Positions 45,171 to 57,019 of a DNA stretch of 64,000 nt are shown one piece after another. Origin of the DNA: Rapana venosa (taxonomy: Eukaryota; Mollusca; Gastropoda; Neogastropoda; Muricidae). The notes beneath the pieces are model-generated. The model was not told where the DNA came from, searched no databases, and was given only the letters and a program-made list of their open reading frames with translations. Positions within the stretch are counted from its first letter, which is position 1. The number at the start of each line of letters is the position of its first letter. The DNA is taken from assembly GCA_028751875.1 (NCBI GenBank), contig CM054159.1, positions 5,444,719 to 5,508,718 of the forward strand, read 5' to 3'. The translations under genes were made by a program, and so were the position numbers.

Positions 45171-45439
45171 ATATTTTTCCCAAATTTTCAACACATCTTT
45201 CACCTTTCAAGTGTTTTTCCGTGGTGTGTGTGTGCGTGCGTGCGGGGGCTGCGTGCGTGGGCTTGCGCGCGAGGTTTAATTCTTTTTGCTATTATTTTAA
45301 GGAGAGTTGCATCCTGTAAATGATTGAGTGAAACGCTTCGTTTGTTTGTTTTTTACAAGATTCAGGCTTTAGTTCCATATTTTTATTAATTTTTATTATT
45401 AATTAATTTTTATTAAGATTAAAAAATATAGATAATAGA

Positions 45440-45660
45440 TAGATTGGTGGGGGTGTGTGTGTTTTGTGTGTGGGTGGGTGCGTTGCGTGGGGGGGTGGTG
45501 TGTGTGTGTGTGTGTGGGTCTGTGTCTGTGTGGTTTTGCGTGGTGGTGCATGTATGTGTCCTATCGTGTGTGTTTGTCTAATGTGATTTTAAATTGTTTT
45601 TGGCACGCATGCACGCATCCATGTGTCGTCGTGTGCATGTTGTCTGTGTTTTTGTCTGGT
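45440..45660. repeat. GT-rich array, U5
   Basis: GTGTGTGTGGG repeats with one eroded TATCGTGTGTGTTTGTC core near 45562. Confidence 0.9.
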
Positions 45661-45905
45661 GTGCGGTGGGGCCCAGGGGGGACGTAAAAATGTGCAAGAT
45701 AAAAATTTAATTTTTCCTAAAAGCAAAAGGGGGAAAAATTTTGGGGGAGGAAGAGGAAAAGAGAGAGCTAGGGAGGAAAACAGCCTGACAAGCAAACATA
45801 CAGACGAACGGCGGAGACACAGAGAAAAACAAGGGGGGACAGAAGTGTCAGGGGGTAAAAAAAAGCCCGAGACAAGAGTTTGGCAGTAATAGAAACATAA
45901 GGCGG
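45661..45905. repeat. Conserved spacer between GT and AC arms, U5
   Basis: Same block as 5441-5668 with lengthened G and A runs. The right edge AGTTTGGCAGTAATAGAAAC is intact. Confidence 0.75.
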
Positions 45906-46132
45906 GGTGCCACACCACACCCCACCACACCAAACACACCACACACCACAAACACACCCACACACCACAACAAAACAATACAACACACACACACAACCAA
46001 CACAACACAACAACACACACACACCACACAATACAACACACACACACACAACCCCCACACAAACCCCACCAAAAACACAACAAAAACACACCACAACAAA
46101 ACACAAAACCCAACCACACACCACACAAAACA

Positions 46133-46181
<49 letters not shown>

Positions 46182-46198
46182 CCACACACACCACACAA
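45906..46198. repeat. AC-rich array, U5
   Basis: CACACCACACCCCACC repeats ending in a pure (CA)n run at about 46137-46180. Confidence 0.95.
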
Positions 46199-47160
46199 AT
46201 TGGGAAACTTCTCAAATTGTTTAATACTTCTTTCTAAAAAGTTTTTGTTAAGAGTCAGGTACTTTCAACAGCCTGTTGCAAAACCCTTCAATACACCATC
46301 ACCCAAAATCCCATTTTGCCAAAATCAAAAAATTCTGCTTTTTTGTTTAAAAAAAATAAATTACGGCAGCAAACTTTTTATACAATATTACCTAGCTAAA
46401 ACATTTTGAGCTGGTCCCAACAAACAAAAATACCCATCAACTTCTGTGGAAGAACTGGACAATGCGTGTGTTAATACCGGGAAGAAAAAAACCCAAAAAG
46501 ATCCCAAAAATTGCCTGCTAAAAAAAATACATGCAGGCTGAAAAAACGAAGCCACAAAACCCCTTTTGATTTAAATCATACAAAACCAACTCTTGCTAAA
46601 ACAGTGAACCGTCCCCGACCCCCAAAAGAGACGATAAGCCCGTTGTCCGCATCTTCCCTTTAAAAACGAAACAAAACTAAAGCTTTCCGATGGTCAGCCT
46701 CTATTAAGCACTACACTATTTCCCAAAACGGCGCAACTGAAGAATGTTCCGACGTTGCCCAATACAGAGGGTAAAGGAAGGGGGATTTTTTTTTTCTTTA
46801 AAAACCTCAAACTATAAGTTTCCCATTTTTGACCAAATTTTTTAAAAAAAAATTGAATCCTAAAACTATGAAAAAGGGCCCATTTTTTGCCAATCAGGGG
46901 TTTTTTTTTTTTTAAAAAAAATGTAATGGGAAAAGAAATGTAGGGTTATCTATAAAAAAATAATTGTATTCAACAAAAACATGCAACCTTGAGAGGGGAA
47001 AAAGAGCAGAAAGAGACCCTTAAAAAACTAAAAATTTTATAAAATAAAATAAAAGAAAAAAAGAAAAGGTGGGGGTAACGGGAAAGGCGGGTGCACACTT
47101 ACCAAACACGCACCTACCTTCCCCGCGGCATCCCCAAAGCTTTGGAAGGCCCGGGAAAAC
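46199..47160. other. AT-rich conserved non-coding block, U5
   Basis: Equivalent of 6011-7017, degraded by homopolymer changes. The right end has the type II variant TGCACACTTACC. No genes seen. Confidence 0.5.
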
Positions 47161-47777
47161 GCCAGCTGTTGGACATCAGACCCAGACAAACCCCGATTTA
47201 CAAAAGCAGCAAACACATGACCCGGAAAAAGGGCGGCAGTGCTGTACAGCCTCCCCGGGGTCATCTACGCCAACACCCCCAGCAACCCAAAAGCCCCTGA
47301 ACAGCACAAAAAGGTGACGTACAGCCTGGCGCCGTTCCCATGCCTCCGTCCTCTCCTCAGGAAAAACTCCAGAAGGCGCCCCAGTCTCTGCCCACGGGGA
47401 AGAGTTGGCGAGCACGAAAAAGGTCTGCGCGAGTCGCTTTGTTTCCCAAAATCTTCCTCCCCCCTGGCTTGACCGAAGCCCCCCCGTCTGCGCTGGAAAG
47501 GGGGTGGTGCCCCTTGGGGGGCTGGCGCAGGGTCACCCGCTCCAGGTGATTCGGGGTGCTCCTCCCCGGTTGCTTATAAAAAGAGGCGGGCCCGGGGGTC
47601 GGAGCTGCCTGAGGGGAAAGGGGCAAAGAGGGGTCTAACGACATGGTGGCAGCAGCAGCGGCAGCAGCAGCCGTGGCTCCTCCCGGAGGGAAGGAGTTTG
47701 GGATTCCACGTCTTTTAGAGGCGTCGCGGGGGCCCGGCCTCCGCCCCGGGGCCCCGGGCTCGCCCCGGGGTCCCTGG
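47161..47777 (-). pseudogene. Degraded copy of the terminal exon, U5
   Basis: Aligns with 7018-7650, but the stop codon region has changed (CCAGCTGTTGG in place of CTAGCTGTTGG) and frameshifts break the membrane segments. Fragments such as ASFYKQPGRSTP and SPQAAPTPGP remain. Confidence 0.75.
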
Positions 47778-47784
47778 GTGTAAA

Positions 47785-47965
47785 GAGTTAATTTAGTTTT
47801 TGTTTTTTTTAGAGTGTGGTTAGGTACTTCCCCCCCGAAGTTTAATTTTAAATTTCGTTGTTTTAAAAGTTGGTTAGGGTTTTTTTCCCCTGAAGTTTTT
47901 TAATTTTTGTTTTTGTTGTTTTAGGTGTGGTTTTGGTTTTTTTCCGCCTGAAGTGTTCATTTTAG
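47785..47965. repeat. 53-bp tandem repeat, U5
   Basis: Three copies of the intronic 53-bp repeat with swollen T runs, beside the remnant acceptor. Confidence 0.85.
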
Positions 47966-48629
47966 GATAGGCATGTTCTGCTGTTATTGTAATTTCGCAA
48001 GCTGAGGTAACCGTTTAATTTAAAAACTTCCTTTTTTTTTGAGGGTTTTCCCTTTTTTTCGAATGCGCTATAAAAATATGTAGTACACTTCGGCGAGCTC
48101 ACTTCTCATAAAAAAATAAACATTGCTGAAACCAAAAGATTAAAGAAAATTACATCTAAAAGTTTTTGAAATTTTGAAAAGGGGAAAAAAAATTACATGC
48201 TACTGTTAAAATTTTAAAGATACTTCCCCTGCCCTTTTCCCTTTTTAGTCTAAAAACAAAAATCCTGAAAAAAGAGGGGCCCCGCCTGAAATGAAAACCC
48301 CTTTCAGACAACTGGAAAAAACCCAAAAATGACGGATAGCGCCTACTAAAAAGGGAAACCCCAAGAGGATACAAAAGACACTGCAAAACATTTTTTTTTA
48401 AAGGGGACAATAAAATGTTTAAAAACCCAAAACAAAAAACCTATGAATAGGCACGACAAATTATAACGCTAAAAAGACTAGAAATCGGGTGACAGTGAAA
48501 ATTTTTAAAAAGCGAGGGTTTTTGGGTTTTTCGGAAAACATTTTTAGCTGTCAACAGCTTGGTTGGGGGGGGGTGTAAAATTTGACCCCGTTTAAAAATT
48601 TTAATCAACATCAAATCGTACTTCTACTC
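47966..48629. other. Intron-like unique sequence, U5
   Basis: Matches 7831-8444 with homopolymer noise; nothing else seen. Confidence 0.45.
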
Positions 48630-48920
48630 CCACTTATTTTTTTCTACTACTACTACCATCACCACCACCAACCCCCAAACCCTCACCACCACCACCACTA
48701 CCCCACCCCCTACCCTTAAACCCCCACTGCTTCCCCCTTTCTACTCCTTGTACTCAATACTAACTGCTGCTTCTACCATACAACCCACTACTAAATAAAA
48801 CCCCCCCCCCTCCCCCTCCTCCTCCTCTCCCCCCCCCCTACTCCCCCTTTCCTTTCAAATCCTACTTTCCCCCCCTCCCCACGACTCATCCTCACCCCCT
48901 ACCCTGCTATTACTTTTCAC
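48630..48920. repeat. (ACC/ACT)n and CCT-rich trinucleotide tract, U5
   Basis: Noisier version of 8445-8745. Confidence 0.9.
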
Positions 48921-49640
48921 GAGTAAAAAACCCTTTTATAAGGAACCCTTTTGGGGGGGTTGCCCGAATGGGTTGCCCCGTTTTTTGGATTTAGACGCTC
49001 AGCTGTGAGAAAGGGGTCGAACGAGTTAAGTTTTAAAAAAATTCTTTAAAATTTCCAGCAAAACCCTTTTTTTATCAACACACCCGAAAACCCGGGCCCC
49101 AAAAAAAATGGCACAAAAATTTTTTTTTAAAAATAACCAGACAAACAGTCCCAAAACGCCAACTGAAACTAGTACCTCAAAAATTTCCGCAAGAAAATCC
49201 CTCGTTTTTAAAACCCCCATCTGAACGCCCACCCAAAGACTAAGGATTTGTCCAAAAATTTGGTACCCCCTTGTCTTGCAAATTTTTCAGCTTTTAAATG
49301 GGGACCTACCTGGAGAACAAAAAAATTATTTTTACCCCACCCCTCCCCCCCCCCCCCTCCAATTCAACCGCCCAAAAATTACAGCCCCTTTTGCCCAAAA
49401 AGCAAAATTTTTAAATTTCAAAACAACCCTTCACAAACACAAACACAAAACCTTTTTCCCCCCCCCCGCCACCAACCACTTTACCACCCCACCCAAACCA
49501 CCCCTACCCCTCCATCAACCACCAGTTCCCAACCAAACCCCAACCCCCCCCTTTCCAACACCCAAACATCCCCTTTTCCCCACACCACCAAACCCAAACC
49601 CCCCTTTATCTCAAATAAACTATTAAAACCATCCCCCTTC
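48921..49640. other. Degraded unique block and C/A-rich tract, U5
   Basis: The left half matches 8746-9110. The right half is CCCAACCC-type filler. The CTG tract of U1 is missing. No genes seen. Confidence 0.45.
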
Positions 49641-49720
49641 AAAGCTATAAACATCTTTCAAATTTTTGTTAAAAACCCTTCCGCTTTTCAAGAGCGGGCC
49701 CCTTTTCCCCCATAAAGGCA
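49641..49720 (+). mobile_element. Remnant of SINE family X
   Basis: TATAAACATC, GTTAAAAACCCTTCCGCTTT and AAGAGCGGGCCCCTTTT follow the order of the SINE X body, matching the partial copy at 10040-10190. Confidence 0.4.
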
Positions 49721-49829
49721 ACTAATTTTACCAAATTTTTCTACAAAACCGGGTGTAAAAAAAAAATTTTCAACCAAAAACTAAAAGTTCTATCCCCATT
49801 ATTTCCCGAAATAATTTTTTTAAAAAAAA

Positions 49830-50524
49830 AAAACCTTACCCCCACACCCCCAACCCCCCCCCCCACCCCCCCCCCCCCCACCCAAACCCCCCCTCCCCCA
49901 TTTTCAACAAGCCCACCCAAACCCACCCCACCCCTCCCCCCCACCCAAACCCCCCCACCCCCACCCAAACCCCCCCCCCTAAAAAAAAATTACCCCCAAA
50001 AACCCCAAACCCCCCAAAACCCCCGGGGACTTTTGATGTAAAAAAAGTTTTATAAGGCAAATTCCCCTTTTCCCCCTTTTTCCTCGGGAAAAAATAAAAA
50101 AAAATTTTAAAAACATAAACCCAAAACCCCCTTTTTTTTAAAAAACCCAACCCCACCCCAACCCCCCCCCCCCCCCCCCCCCCCACAAACCCCCCACACA
50201 GCCCATCCTCCCCCAAACCCCCCCCCCTAAACCCCAAAACCCCACACACCACCAAAAAAACCAAAACCCCAAAACACAAAAAAAACCAAACAAAAAAACC
50301 CAAAAAAAAAAAAAACCAAAAAAATTCACACGAAAAAAAAAAAAAACCCCCCACAAACCCCACACCCACCCCACCCCCCCCACCCCCACCCCACACACCA
50401 CAACACACCCCACCCAACCCCACACCCCACCACAACACACAACACACCCCACACAAAACACAACACACACAAAACACACACACACACCACACACACACAC
50501 ACACACACCCCCACACACACACAC
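49830..50524. repeat. C/A-rich and (AC)n tract
   Basis: Long ACCCCCCC, AAACCAAAA and finally ACACACAC repeats, running directly into a SINE X head. Glycine/valine frames on the minus strand are spurious. Confidence 0.9.
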
Positions 50525-50815
50525 AAAAGGGATAGCCTAGTGGTTTTTAACATTGCGCTCCGCAATCTTAAAGAAACCCGGGTTTAATTCCCTTCAAAGG
50601 GGGTATTTTTTCCCCCCGAGTCAACATCAAGGTTTCCGACTCCAAACCCCCCCCAAAAGTCCCTTTGGGGGGAGACTAAAAACCCAGGCCCCTTTATTTA
50701 AAAAGCTCGCAGGGAAAATCTTGCGCACACGTTAAAAACCTTTTCCGCTTTTTGGTTTAAAAGTAGGCCATTTTTGGGCCGGTGGGAACCATGAAATAAG
50801 GGTAAAAATTTTTTT
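50525..50815 (+). mobile_element. tRNA-derived SINE family X, copy U5 first
   Basis: Head AGGGATAGCCTAGTGGTTTT and B-box-like CCGGGTTTAATTCCC, then the AAAAGTCCCTTTGGG, TCTTGCGCACACGTTAAAAA and GGCCGGTGGGAACCATGA body phrases. It matches 10751-11010. Confidence 0.65.
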
Positions 50816-50819
50816 TTAA

Positions 50820-51230
50820 ACACCCCCACCCCCAACCCCCACCCACACTCACACACCACATAAAACAAACACACACAAAAAACACAACCCAAACCCCACA
50901 CAACAACAAACCCCACCCACACACCACAAACACAAAACACCAAAACCCCCCCACAAACCCCCACCCCCCCCAACCCCACCCCCCACCACCCAAAAACCAA
51001 CCCCCCAAACCCCCCCCACCCCCCCCCCCAAAAACAAACACACCCCCAACCCCAAACCCCCCCCACCCCCCCCCACCCCAACCCCACCCCCCCAACAACC
51101 CCCCCCCCAAAACCCCCCCCACCCCCCCCCCCCCACACCCCCCACACAACCCCCCCATCCCCCACACCACAACAACACAGACCCCCCCAACCCCCAACAA
51201 ACCAAAACAAAAAAACCTAAAAAACCCCAA
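50820..51230. repeat. AC- and C-rich tract, U5
   Basis: Matches 11020-11378. No G over long stretches. Confidence 0.95.
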
Positions 51231-51234
51231 AGAA

Positions 51235-51430
51235 ACCCGGTCCCTCTCGAGGTCTTGCAAAGGCCCTGGGGCCCTGCTTTCCCGCCTGCGCTTCTGGCCT
51301 GGCCTCACTGATCCTCCTCGCCTCCACCCTTTTTGGAGGTTTCCCTTGGGGTTTTCGAGCTGGCCCTAGTGCTGAAGGTTTTTAAAGGGTTACCTTTAAA
51401 ACCTGTGGGAGAAAAAAGCAGGATATCATT
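51235..51430. repeat. Conserved GC-rich block, U5
   Basis: CTCGAGGTCTTGCAAAGGCC, GGCCTGGCCTCACTGATCC and TGTGGGAGAAAAAAGCAGG match 11379-11565. This copy looks better preserved. No shared reading frame. Confidence 0.5.
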
Positions 51431-52480
51431 GTTTTTTTTTTGATTTTTTTCCTTCCCTTTTTCCCCTTTTTTCCCATTTTTTTTTTTTTCCCTTTTTTTT
51501 TTTTTGTTTTTTTGGGGTTTTTTTTTTTTTTTTTTGGGGGGGGGTTTTGGGGGTGGGGGGGGGGTTTAAAGGGGGAAATTTTGGGGGTTGTTTGGGGGGG
51601 TTAAGGGGGGAGGAGGGGGTGGGTTTTTTTTTTTTGGGCCTGTTTTTTAAACCCAAAAAATTTGGGGGTAAGGGGAGGTAAAGAAAGGGCGAAGAACAAG
51701 AATGGGGTATAGTAATTTGGGAGAATAGTTGGGGGTTTGGAAACAAGAGCAGCACAGTAACAGCCCGAAGCAGTAGTAGCATTAGTTAAAAAGGGAGGAG
51801 GAGAGAAATAGGGGGGGGGGGGAAATTTTAAAAAGGAAAAGTGTTGTTATTTGGTAAAAAAGAAATCCTTATGGGGTTGGGAAATGAATAGGGTTGGAAA
51901 AAAAAAAAAAAAAAGGAATGGTGGTTTTATGGGGTTAGGGGGGAGAAAAAAATTTAAAGAAAAAATGGGTTTGATTTGGGAAATGCATTTTGGTTTCCCG
52001 AAGGGGCGGAAATTTTTCCTGGTTGGTTTAAGCAAAAGGCTTGAAATTTTGTTTTTTTAAAAACCCATTTCCCCCTAGAAACTAAACCCCCGTCCTTGGG
52101 GGACCAAAAAAATTTTACAAAAGAAAAAAAAAGTTTGGATTTAAAACCCAAATTGATTTTACCCCCTTTTCCCGGGGAAAGGATGCCCTTTTAAAAGCTT
52201 CACCCTTTGCCCGGGTTTTTGGGGCCAAACCCCTAAAATGGGGTTAAACTGTTGAAATGGAAGATTCCCTCCCACCCCCCGGCACCAAAATCCCTTTTAA
52301 AAATGAGACCCCAAAAAAAACGGAAAGTCCCGGGGTTTGGAAAAATTTCAAAGGAAAAAATTTTTCCCCCCCCACCCGGGTAAAAAAAAAGGGGAAAAAA
52401 TTGTTTTTATTTGTTGGTCCCCTAAAAGGATGAAATAAATTATAAAACCGTTTTTTTTCAAGGGGGGGTAAAAGAGAGTA
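51431..52480. other. Homopolymer-swollen stretch, U5
   Basis: Poly-T, poly-G and AGAGCAGCACAGTAACAGC, then T/G/A runs. Parts parallel 11566-12110. No gene can be supported. Confidence 0.5.
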
Positions 52481-52556
52481 GTATAGATAGTAGTAGGAGG
52501 AAGAGGAGGAGGAGGAGGAGAAGGAGGAGGAGGAGGAAGGGGGACTGGTAATCTCA
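52481..52556. repeat. (AGG)n and (TAG)n trinucleotide tract
   Basis: GTAGTAGGAGG to GGAGGAGGAGGAAGG. It gives serine-rich spurious frames on the minus strand. Confidence 0.9.
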
Positions 52557-52757
52557 CTTGGCAAGACGTGTCTGTCTTTGGTCCAAAGACAGAACATCTT
52601 GGACTGGTCTGTAATGCATAGGGCGTTGGAAAAATCATGTTTTAAAAAACCCATCATAGTATACTGGCAATGCTCGCTGTCTGGGGGAGAGCGACCAAAA
52701 TTTCACACAGAAAAAAATGTCTTGTGATTTAAAGCATAATGCATTTCGCTTCCAGAG

Positions 52758-53080
52758 GGACGGGATAGCCTGGTTGGTTAGAGCGTTGCACATTGCGCTC
52801 GTGATTTGCTGACCGAATCCCGTTAAATGGGGTTATCTCCCCTGGATTTCAGTGCCGACTCAACTCCCCAACAAAAGTCCTTGGATGAGACTATAAACGG
52901 AGGTCCCATGTGTACGACGCACGCAGAAAAGTTAATGCCCACTTAAAACCCGATTCGTTTTTGAGTTCCCCGTTGTGTGCCCGTGAGAACGGATGACAAT
53001 TTTCAAAACCGCATACACACGAGGTGTAAAAATGCACACGACGGCTTATTCCATTATCTTCGAAATGAAAAAAAAAAGAA
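52758..53080 (+). mobile_element. tRNA-derived SINE family X, most complete copy
   Basis: Starts GGGACGGGATAGCCTGGTTG, with A-box region TAGCCTGGTTGGTTAGAGCG and a decayed B box ending GACCGAATCCC. The body carries AAAAGTCCTTGGATGAGACT, GGAGGTCCCATGTG, GTGTGCCCGTGAGAACGG and CAAAACCGCATACACACG. The end is CTTATTCCATTATCTTCGA followed by an A-rich tail (GAAAAAAAAAAGAAAGG). This fixes the 3' end of the family, about 310 bp long. Confidence 0.75.
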
Positions 53081-54400
53081 AGGCAACACAGTACAGTGGC
53101 ATGCAAGGCTAACAGACATTTCAAAATGGAACGATTTCCATCCTCCACCCCACAGGACTTTTTCAAGATCCTGTTCAAAAGTTGCCGTGAGTAGGCCTTC
53201 TCTTTAAAATCACAAACGGAACAGTAGGCCAGTAAGGGTTGGGTAAAAACTGTCGCATATGGAAAACCACACCACTGGCGAACCTAGCTCGGATGCTCTA
53301 GCCAAAAAACGGTAGGAAAAAATCGCCAGTTCTTTGCAGGAAAAAATGGCCCCTCACACTTCATGTTTGGACTGTATTAGTATGAATTATAATACTTGGA
53401 TTTTTTTCTCTTTTTTTGGGGGGGAGGGGGGTGGTAGATGGTGGTAGAGTACATTTACACTTTAAAGAATAAAGTACATTTACACTTTATAAAGTATTTA
53501 CACTTTCTAAACCATATCGCTAATTCTCTTTTTCTCTGGCAAAACTTAAATCAAGCTTCAAATAAAACTTGGGAGGGGGAATGGTTGGAAATTTGCTTAC
53601 TGGTGTGATGTAACTGGGAAAGAGTAGGAAGAAGGAAAGTGGTCGATTGAATTTTTTTTCCAGTATAATTCAAGAGAGAGTTCAGACCAGAAAAAAATAC
53701 TGCAGTCCATAAAAATATTTAAAAAATATTCATCCATACTTTTCCAACACGTTGACCATACTCGAGCACAATACGTTTATAACAGCAAACATCGGATTAG
53801 TGCCCACAATATTAACTTAAAACAACATTCTTTGACAGTAGTCAAATCCTGAAAGATATAATTTCAGTATTGAGAAATCAGCAAAAGATAATTACCCAAA
53901 AAAGGTTACACGGGACTTGTAAAAACACCTCAATATTTTTGGTGGTTTTTTTGGGGAAGGGGGTTGGGGTCAAGGGAAAAATTTTTGATAGGCTTTTTGT
54001 CTGTGAATTGCTTCAAAGCAAAAAAAAAAACGGAGACTTAAAAAAAAAAAAACCACACCACACACCCCGCCTTTAAAAGGAATAGGATTTTTTTGGGACG
54101 ATGCCTTCCCGATAAAATCCATTGGGTATTGCTTATTCATGACAGTTTTTTTTTTAATTTTTGGGTGTTAATAAGTAACGCTGGATTTTTTTTTTCCAAT
54201 GTTGCTTGAAAGCAACATTTCAAAAAATTTCGGCTTTTTAAAGTTTTTTTTTTAAATTTTTTTTGGGATTTAGTAACGCGGGATTTTTTTTAATGTGCCT
54301 TAAAGTCTTCTTTTTTAAAGAACCGGCCCTTTTGTAAACTTTTTCCTTTTAAACCCCAAAAAACTTTGTGTCTTTGGGGCAAAATTTTCTGAAATTATTT
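53081..54400. other. Unit-end unique block, U5
   Basis: Largely clean, AT-rich sequence with no gene or element that I recognise. It contains a short local repeat of AAAGTACATTTACACTTTA (about 53446-53505), a 22-bp palindrome (54198-54219) and an imperfect tandem duplication of about 100 bp with TAGTAACGC/TAAGTAACGC landmarks (about 54150-54310). Confidence 0.5.
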
Positions 54401-54404
54401 CAAA

Positions 54405-54540
54405 ATATTATTCAAATGAAAAAAATAAAAGCTGAAACGAGTTCTCCAAGTAAAAAAAAATGCAGAAACTGGAATGAGAAATTTAAACAGGGTATGAACG
54501 ACAAAAAAAATAAAGAAGAAAGACTGACAGAATTTATCGC
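54405..54540. repeat. Unit-end block before U6
   Basis: TATTATTCAAATGAAAAAA to AACTGGAATGAGA matches 41825-41905. The purine and GACT arrays found before U2 and U5 are here reduced to AAAGAAGAAAGACTGACAG. Confidence 0.8.
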
Positions 54541-54885
54541 AGAAAATGCTAAACAGAATATATCAACTGGTAGACCTTAACGAAAACTAAAGAGTAGGCT
54601 AAAAGCAATCATACTAAAAACCAACAAAAACGGAATGGGATATATTACCTGGAAAGGACTCTTAACTTTTTTTGGTTCTGCCAAGTGGTCCGAAGACAAC
54701 CTAAAGGGGAAAAGGACAGCCTCCACTTCAAACACACACAAGGTCTGGCGCATCCGGACTTTCGCCCAAGGGTGTTGCCAAACCCCACTGCAGCGGGTGA
54801 CTTTTGAAAAACAAGAAATTTTGTCCTCTCTTCTACGCAGGGGAAAGGGGCAATCACCTTCGGGGTTAGTTTTTTTTTTTAGATA
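54541..54885. repeat. Head block of the repeating unit, copy U6
   Basis: Same order of landmarks as 1-360, with many one-base losses and swollen runs. Confidence 0.75.
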
Positions 54886-54905
54886 TAATAATTAATATAT
54901 TAAAA

Positions 54906-54940
<35 letters not shown>

Positions 54941-54958
54941 CAGACAACAGACAGAAAA

Positions 54959-54989
<31 letters not shown>

Positions 54990-55020
54990 AAAAGACAGAC
55001 AGAAGACAAAGAAAAAAGGA
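54886..55020. repeat. (GA)n and interrupted (GACA)n microsatellite, U6
   Basis: AGAGAGAG then ACAGACAGACAG interrupted by AAAAAG. There is no GATA block before the LINE, unlike the other copies. Confidence 0.9.
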
Positions 55021-55029
55021 AAGTTTGGG

Positions 55030-56965
55030 GGGGCCGGAAGGGTCGAAAAAACCGAAAGAACAAACAGTTTTTCCCCAAAAAAAAAAAACAAAGTCAAACT
55101 TTAAATCATCAGCAAGACAGAACACCTTCCCCAAAAATATCGGGCCACCAAAAAAATCCTTTTTTTTCCCTCCCTCAAATCTCCTTTGCTGCAAAAACAA
55201 CCCCCTTGCCTACACCCCAGCCTGTCGAATTTCCCCCATCCATATTTCTCCCCTTCTTTTCAGAAAAGGGGTTTCGAAACATACGCTCCAGATTTTGATC
55301 AACTAATTTCCACCGCGCCTCCTGACCCCCAATTCACGGCACCCCTTTTTTTCCTTCCATCCAAAAAGTGAAAAGAAATCATAAATTCTGAAGGAAAACT
55401 AAAAATAAACACCTTGACCCATACCTGCTCTTTTTTTTCCACAATGCCTTCAACAACTTGTGCCTATTTCACTAAAATAGTAAACTCATCCTTCAGTCGG
55501 GAAATTTCCATCACTCTTTAACAGCAATGCACACCCTCTGAAAAGCACGACCTCGACCCAACTTCTGAAGAATTATACCTGCCTAAACTTACCCTTTCTC
55601 AAAAAGTACTAAAAAAGTATTCTAAAACAGCCAAAGTCACCTTCTTTTTCCAAGTTTTCCCCATTTTTTCATCTCCTATCCCCCAAAACCAAGCCCCGAA
55701 ACCACCCTAGTCCATACTTTAGATACATTTCTCTTGTTCTGATGCGGGAAAAATCCCCTCCTCACTTTTCTTGACTTACCCTGCACCTTTGATCCCAAAA
55801 TCACTAAAACTTTCCGCCTCCAAAATACGTTTGGGTATAAATGGACAGCCCTCCCCGGTTTTACTTTCATACCTCACAACGGTTCCAAAATTTATTGTAA
55901 AAAAAATTTCAACAAAACCTGTAAAAAGGGAATTTGGGGATCCCGAAGGGACAGTCCGGGGGGCCCTGTTCTCTTTACTCCTACACTGTCCACTCCACAA
56001 TATAAAAACCCCCCCTATTACATCTTTCATCCCGATGAAACCAATTTTAGGCACGAACTTTTTAAAAACTTCCCTTTCCCCCTGACAAATAGTCCTACTG
56101 CCTTCAAGAATTAAAACGGGGATGACTCGAACAATTCATTTAATGCCGATAAAAAGAGCCAGCTCATAGGACCCAACAAAAACTTTCTCAAACGAAAAAC
56201 TTCAAAAGAAATTCGGCAAAAACCTCAGTTTTCCTTTTCCGCTCGTGAAAATTTAGGGGGGTTTTGTTTTTTAAAAATTTTCCCAAAAAAATCCATCCCC
56301 AATGCCAGTCTTGCTTTTCCAATTTAAACCCATTTTCCCTTTTGAAATTCTTCCCTAGCAACCCTTTCCATTCTTTCCGAACAAAATCTCTTTTTGGGCC
56401 CAAGAACTTACCACTCTCTTTCCCCCCAAAACCCAAAAATTTCGCTCACGTCCCAAAAAAGAAAAATCGAAAAATCCCCCTTTTTGCACCCCCTTACGGG
56501 TTTCCCGTCTTCACGGAAATAGTTTTCAAAACCCTTTTCGGGCTCCCCAAACGACCCCACCTGTCGTCCCCCTTTCCCGCCTCCATTTCCCCTTGGTACC
56601 CGCGTCCCTTTTCTTTCGCAAAACCAAACCAAACCCCTTTCCCCTTTCTCTGGCCTCCTCCCCAAACCCTCCCCCCTTTTAAAAACCTTTAAAACCTTTT
56701 TTTCCCCTTTTTTAGTCCCCCCTTTTTCCCCTGCTTCCCCCCCTTTTTTTTGGTTTTTCCCCTTCTTGGTCCCTGGCGTGTGCGTGGGGGTGCGTGTGCG
56801 GGGGTGGTTTGGTTCGTTGGGGGGGGTTTGGAGTGCTGCGAAAATTGATTTCCGCCCCTTTTGTTTTAAAAATTCAGCCTTTAAAAATTAGTCAAAAGGT
56901 TTTTTTTTTTAAAGATTATAAAAAAATTTGGATTTTAAAAATTAATTATTATTATTTTATTAATT
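55030..56965 (+). mobile_element. LINE fragment, copy U6, heavily degraded
   Basis: The element can be followed by CAAACAGTTTTTCC, CATACGCTCCAG, CACCTTGACCCATACCTGC, ACCACCCTAGTCCATAC and CATAGGACCCAACA in the right order. It has the CCCATACCTGC stretch and lacks the 18-bp insert, as in U1, and I find no nested SINE. The ATT tail is at about 56944-56960. Confidence 0.75.
55186..56690 (+). pseudogene. Broken LINE reverse transcriptase, copy U6
   Basis: Only short pieces of the RT remain in frame. The catalytic YADD region has become PMKPILG near 56033-56055. Many runs of identical bases suggest that part of the damage is consensus error. Confidence 0.65.
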
Positions 56966-57019
56966 TTGATAAAGATGTTTGGGGGGTTTTGGGTGAAGTG
57001 GGGTTGATTATAAAATAGG

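Larger units (their letters stand above)
42862..45418 (+). mobile_element. LINE fragment, copy U5, with nested SINE
   Basis: Clean up to about 43650 and increasingly homopolymer-swollen after 44500. It shares with U2/U4 the missing 12 bp (about 43281), the extra 18 bp (about 44292-44309) and the nested SINE. The tail is a disordered ATT-rich stretch at 45380-45418. Confidence 0.9.

Noticed and set aside
51235..51430. Possible coding exon in the conserved GC-rich block
   Set aside because: The two copies (11379 and 51235) share no open frame and lack splice context.
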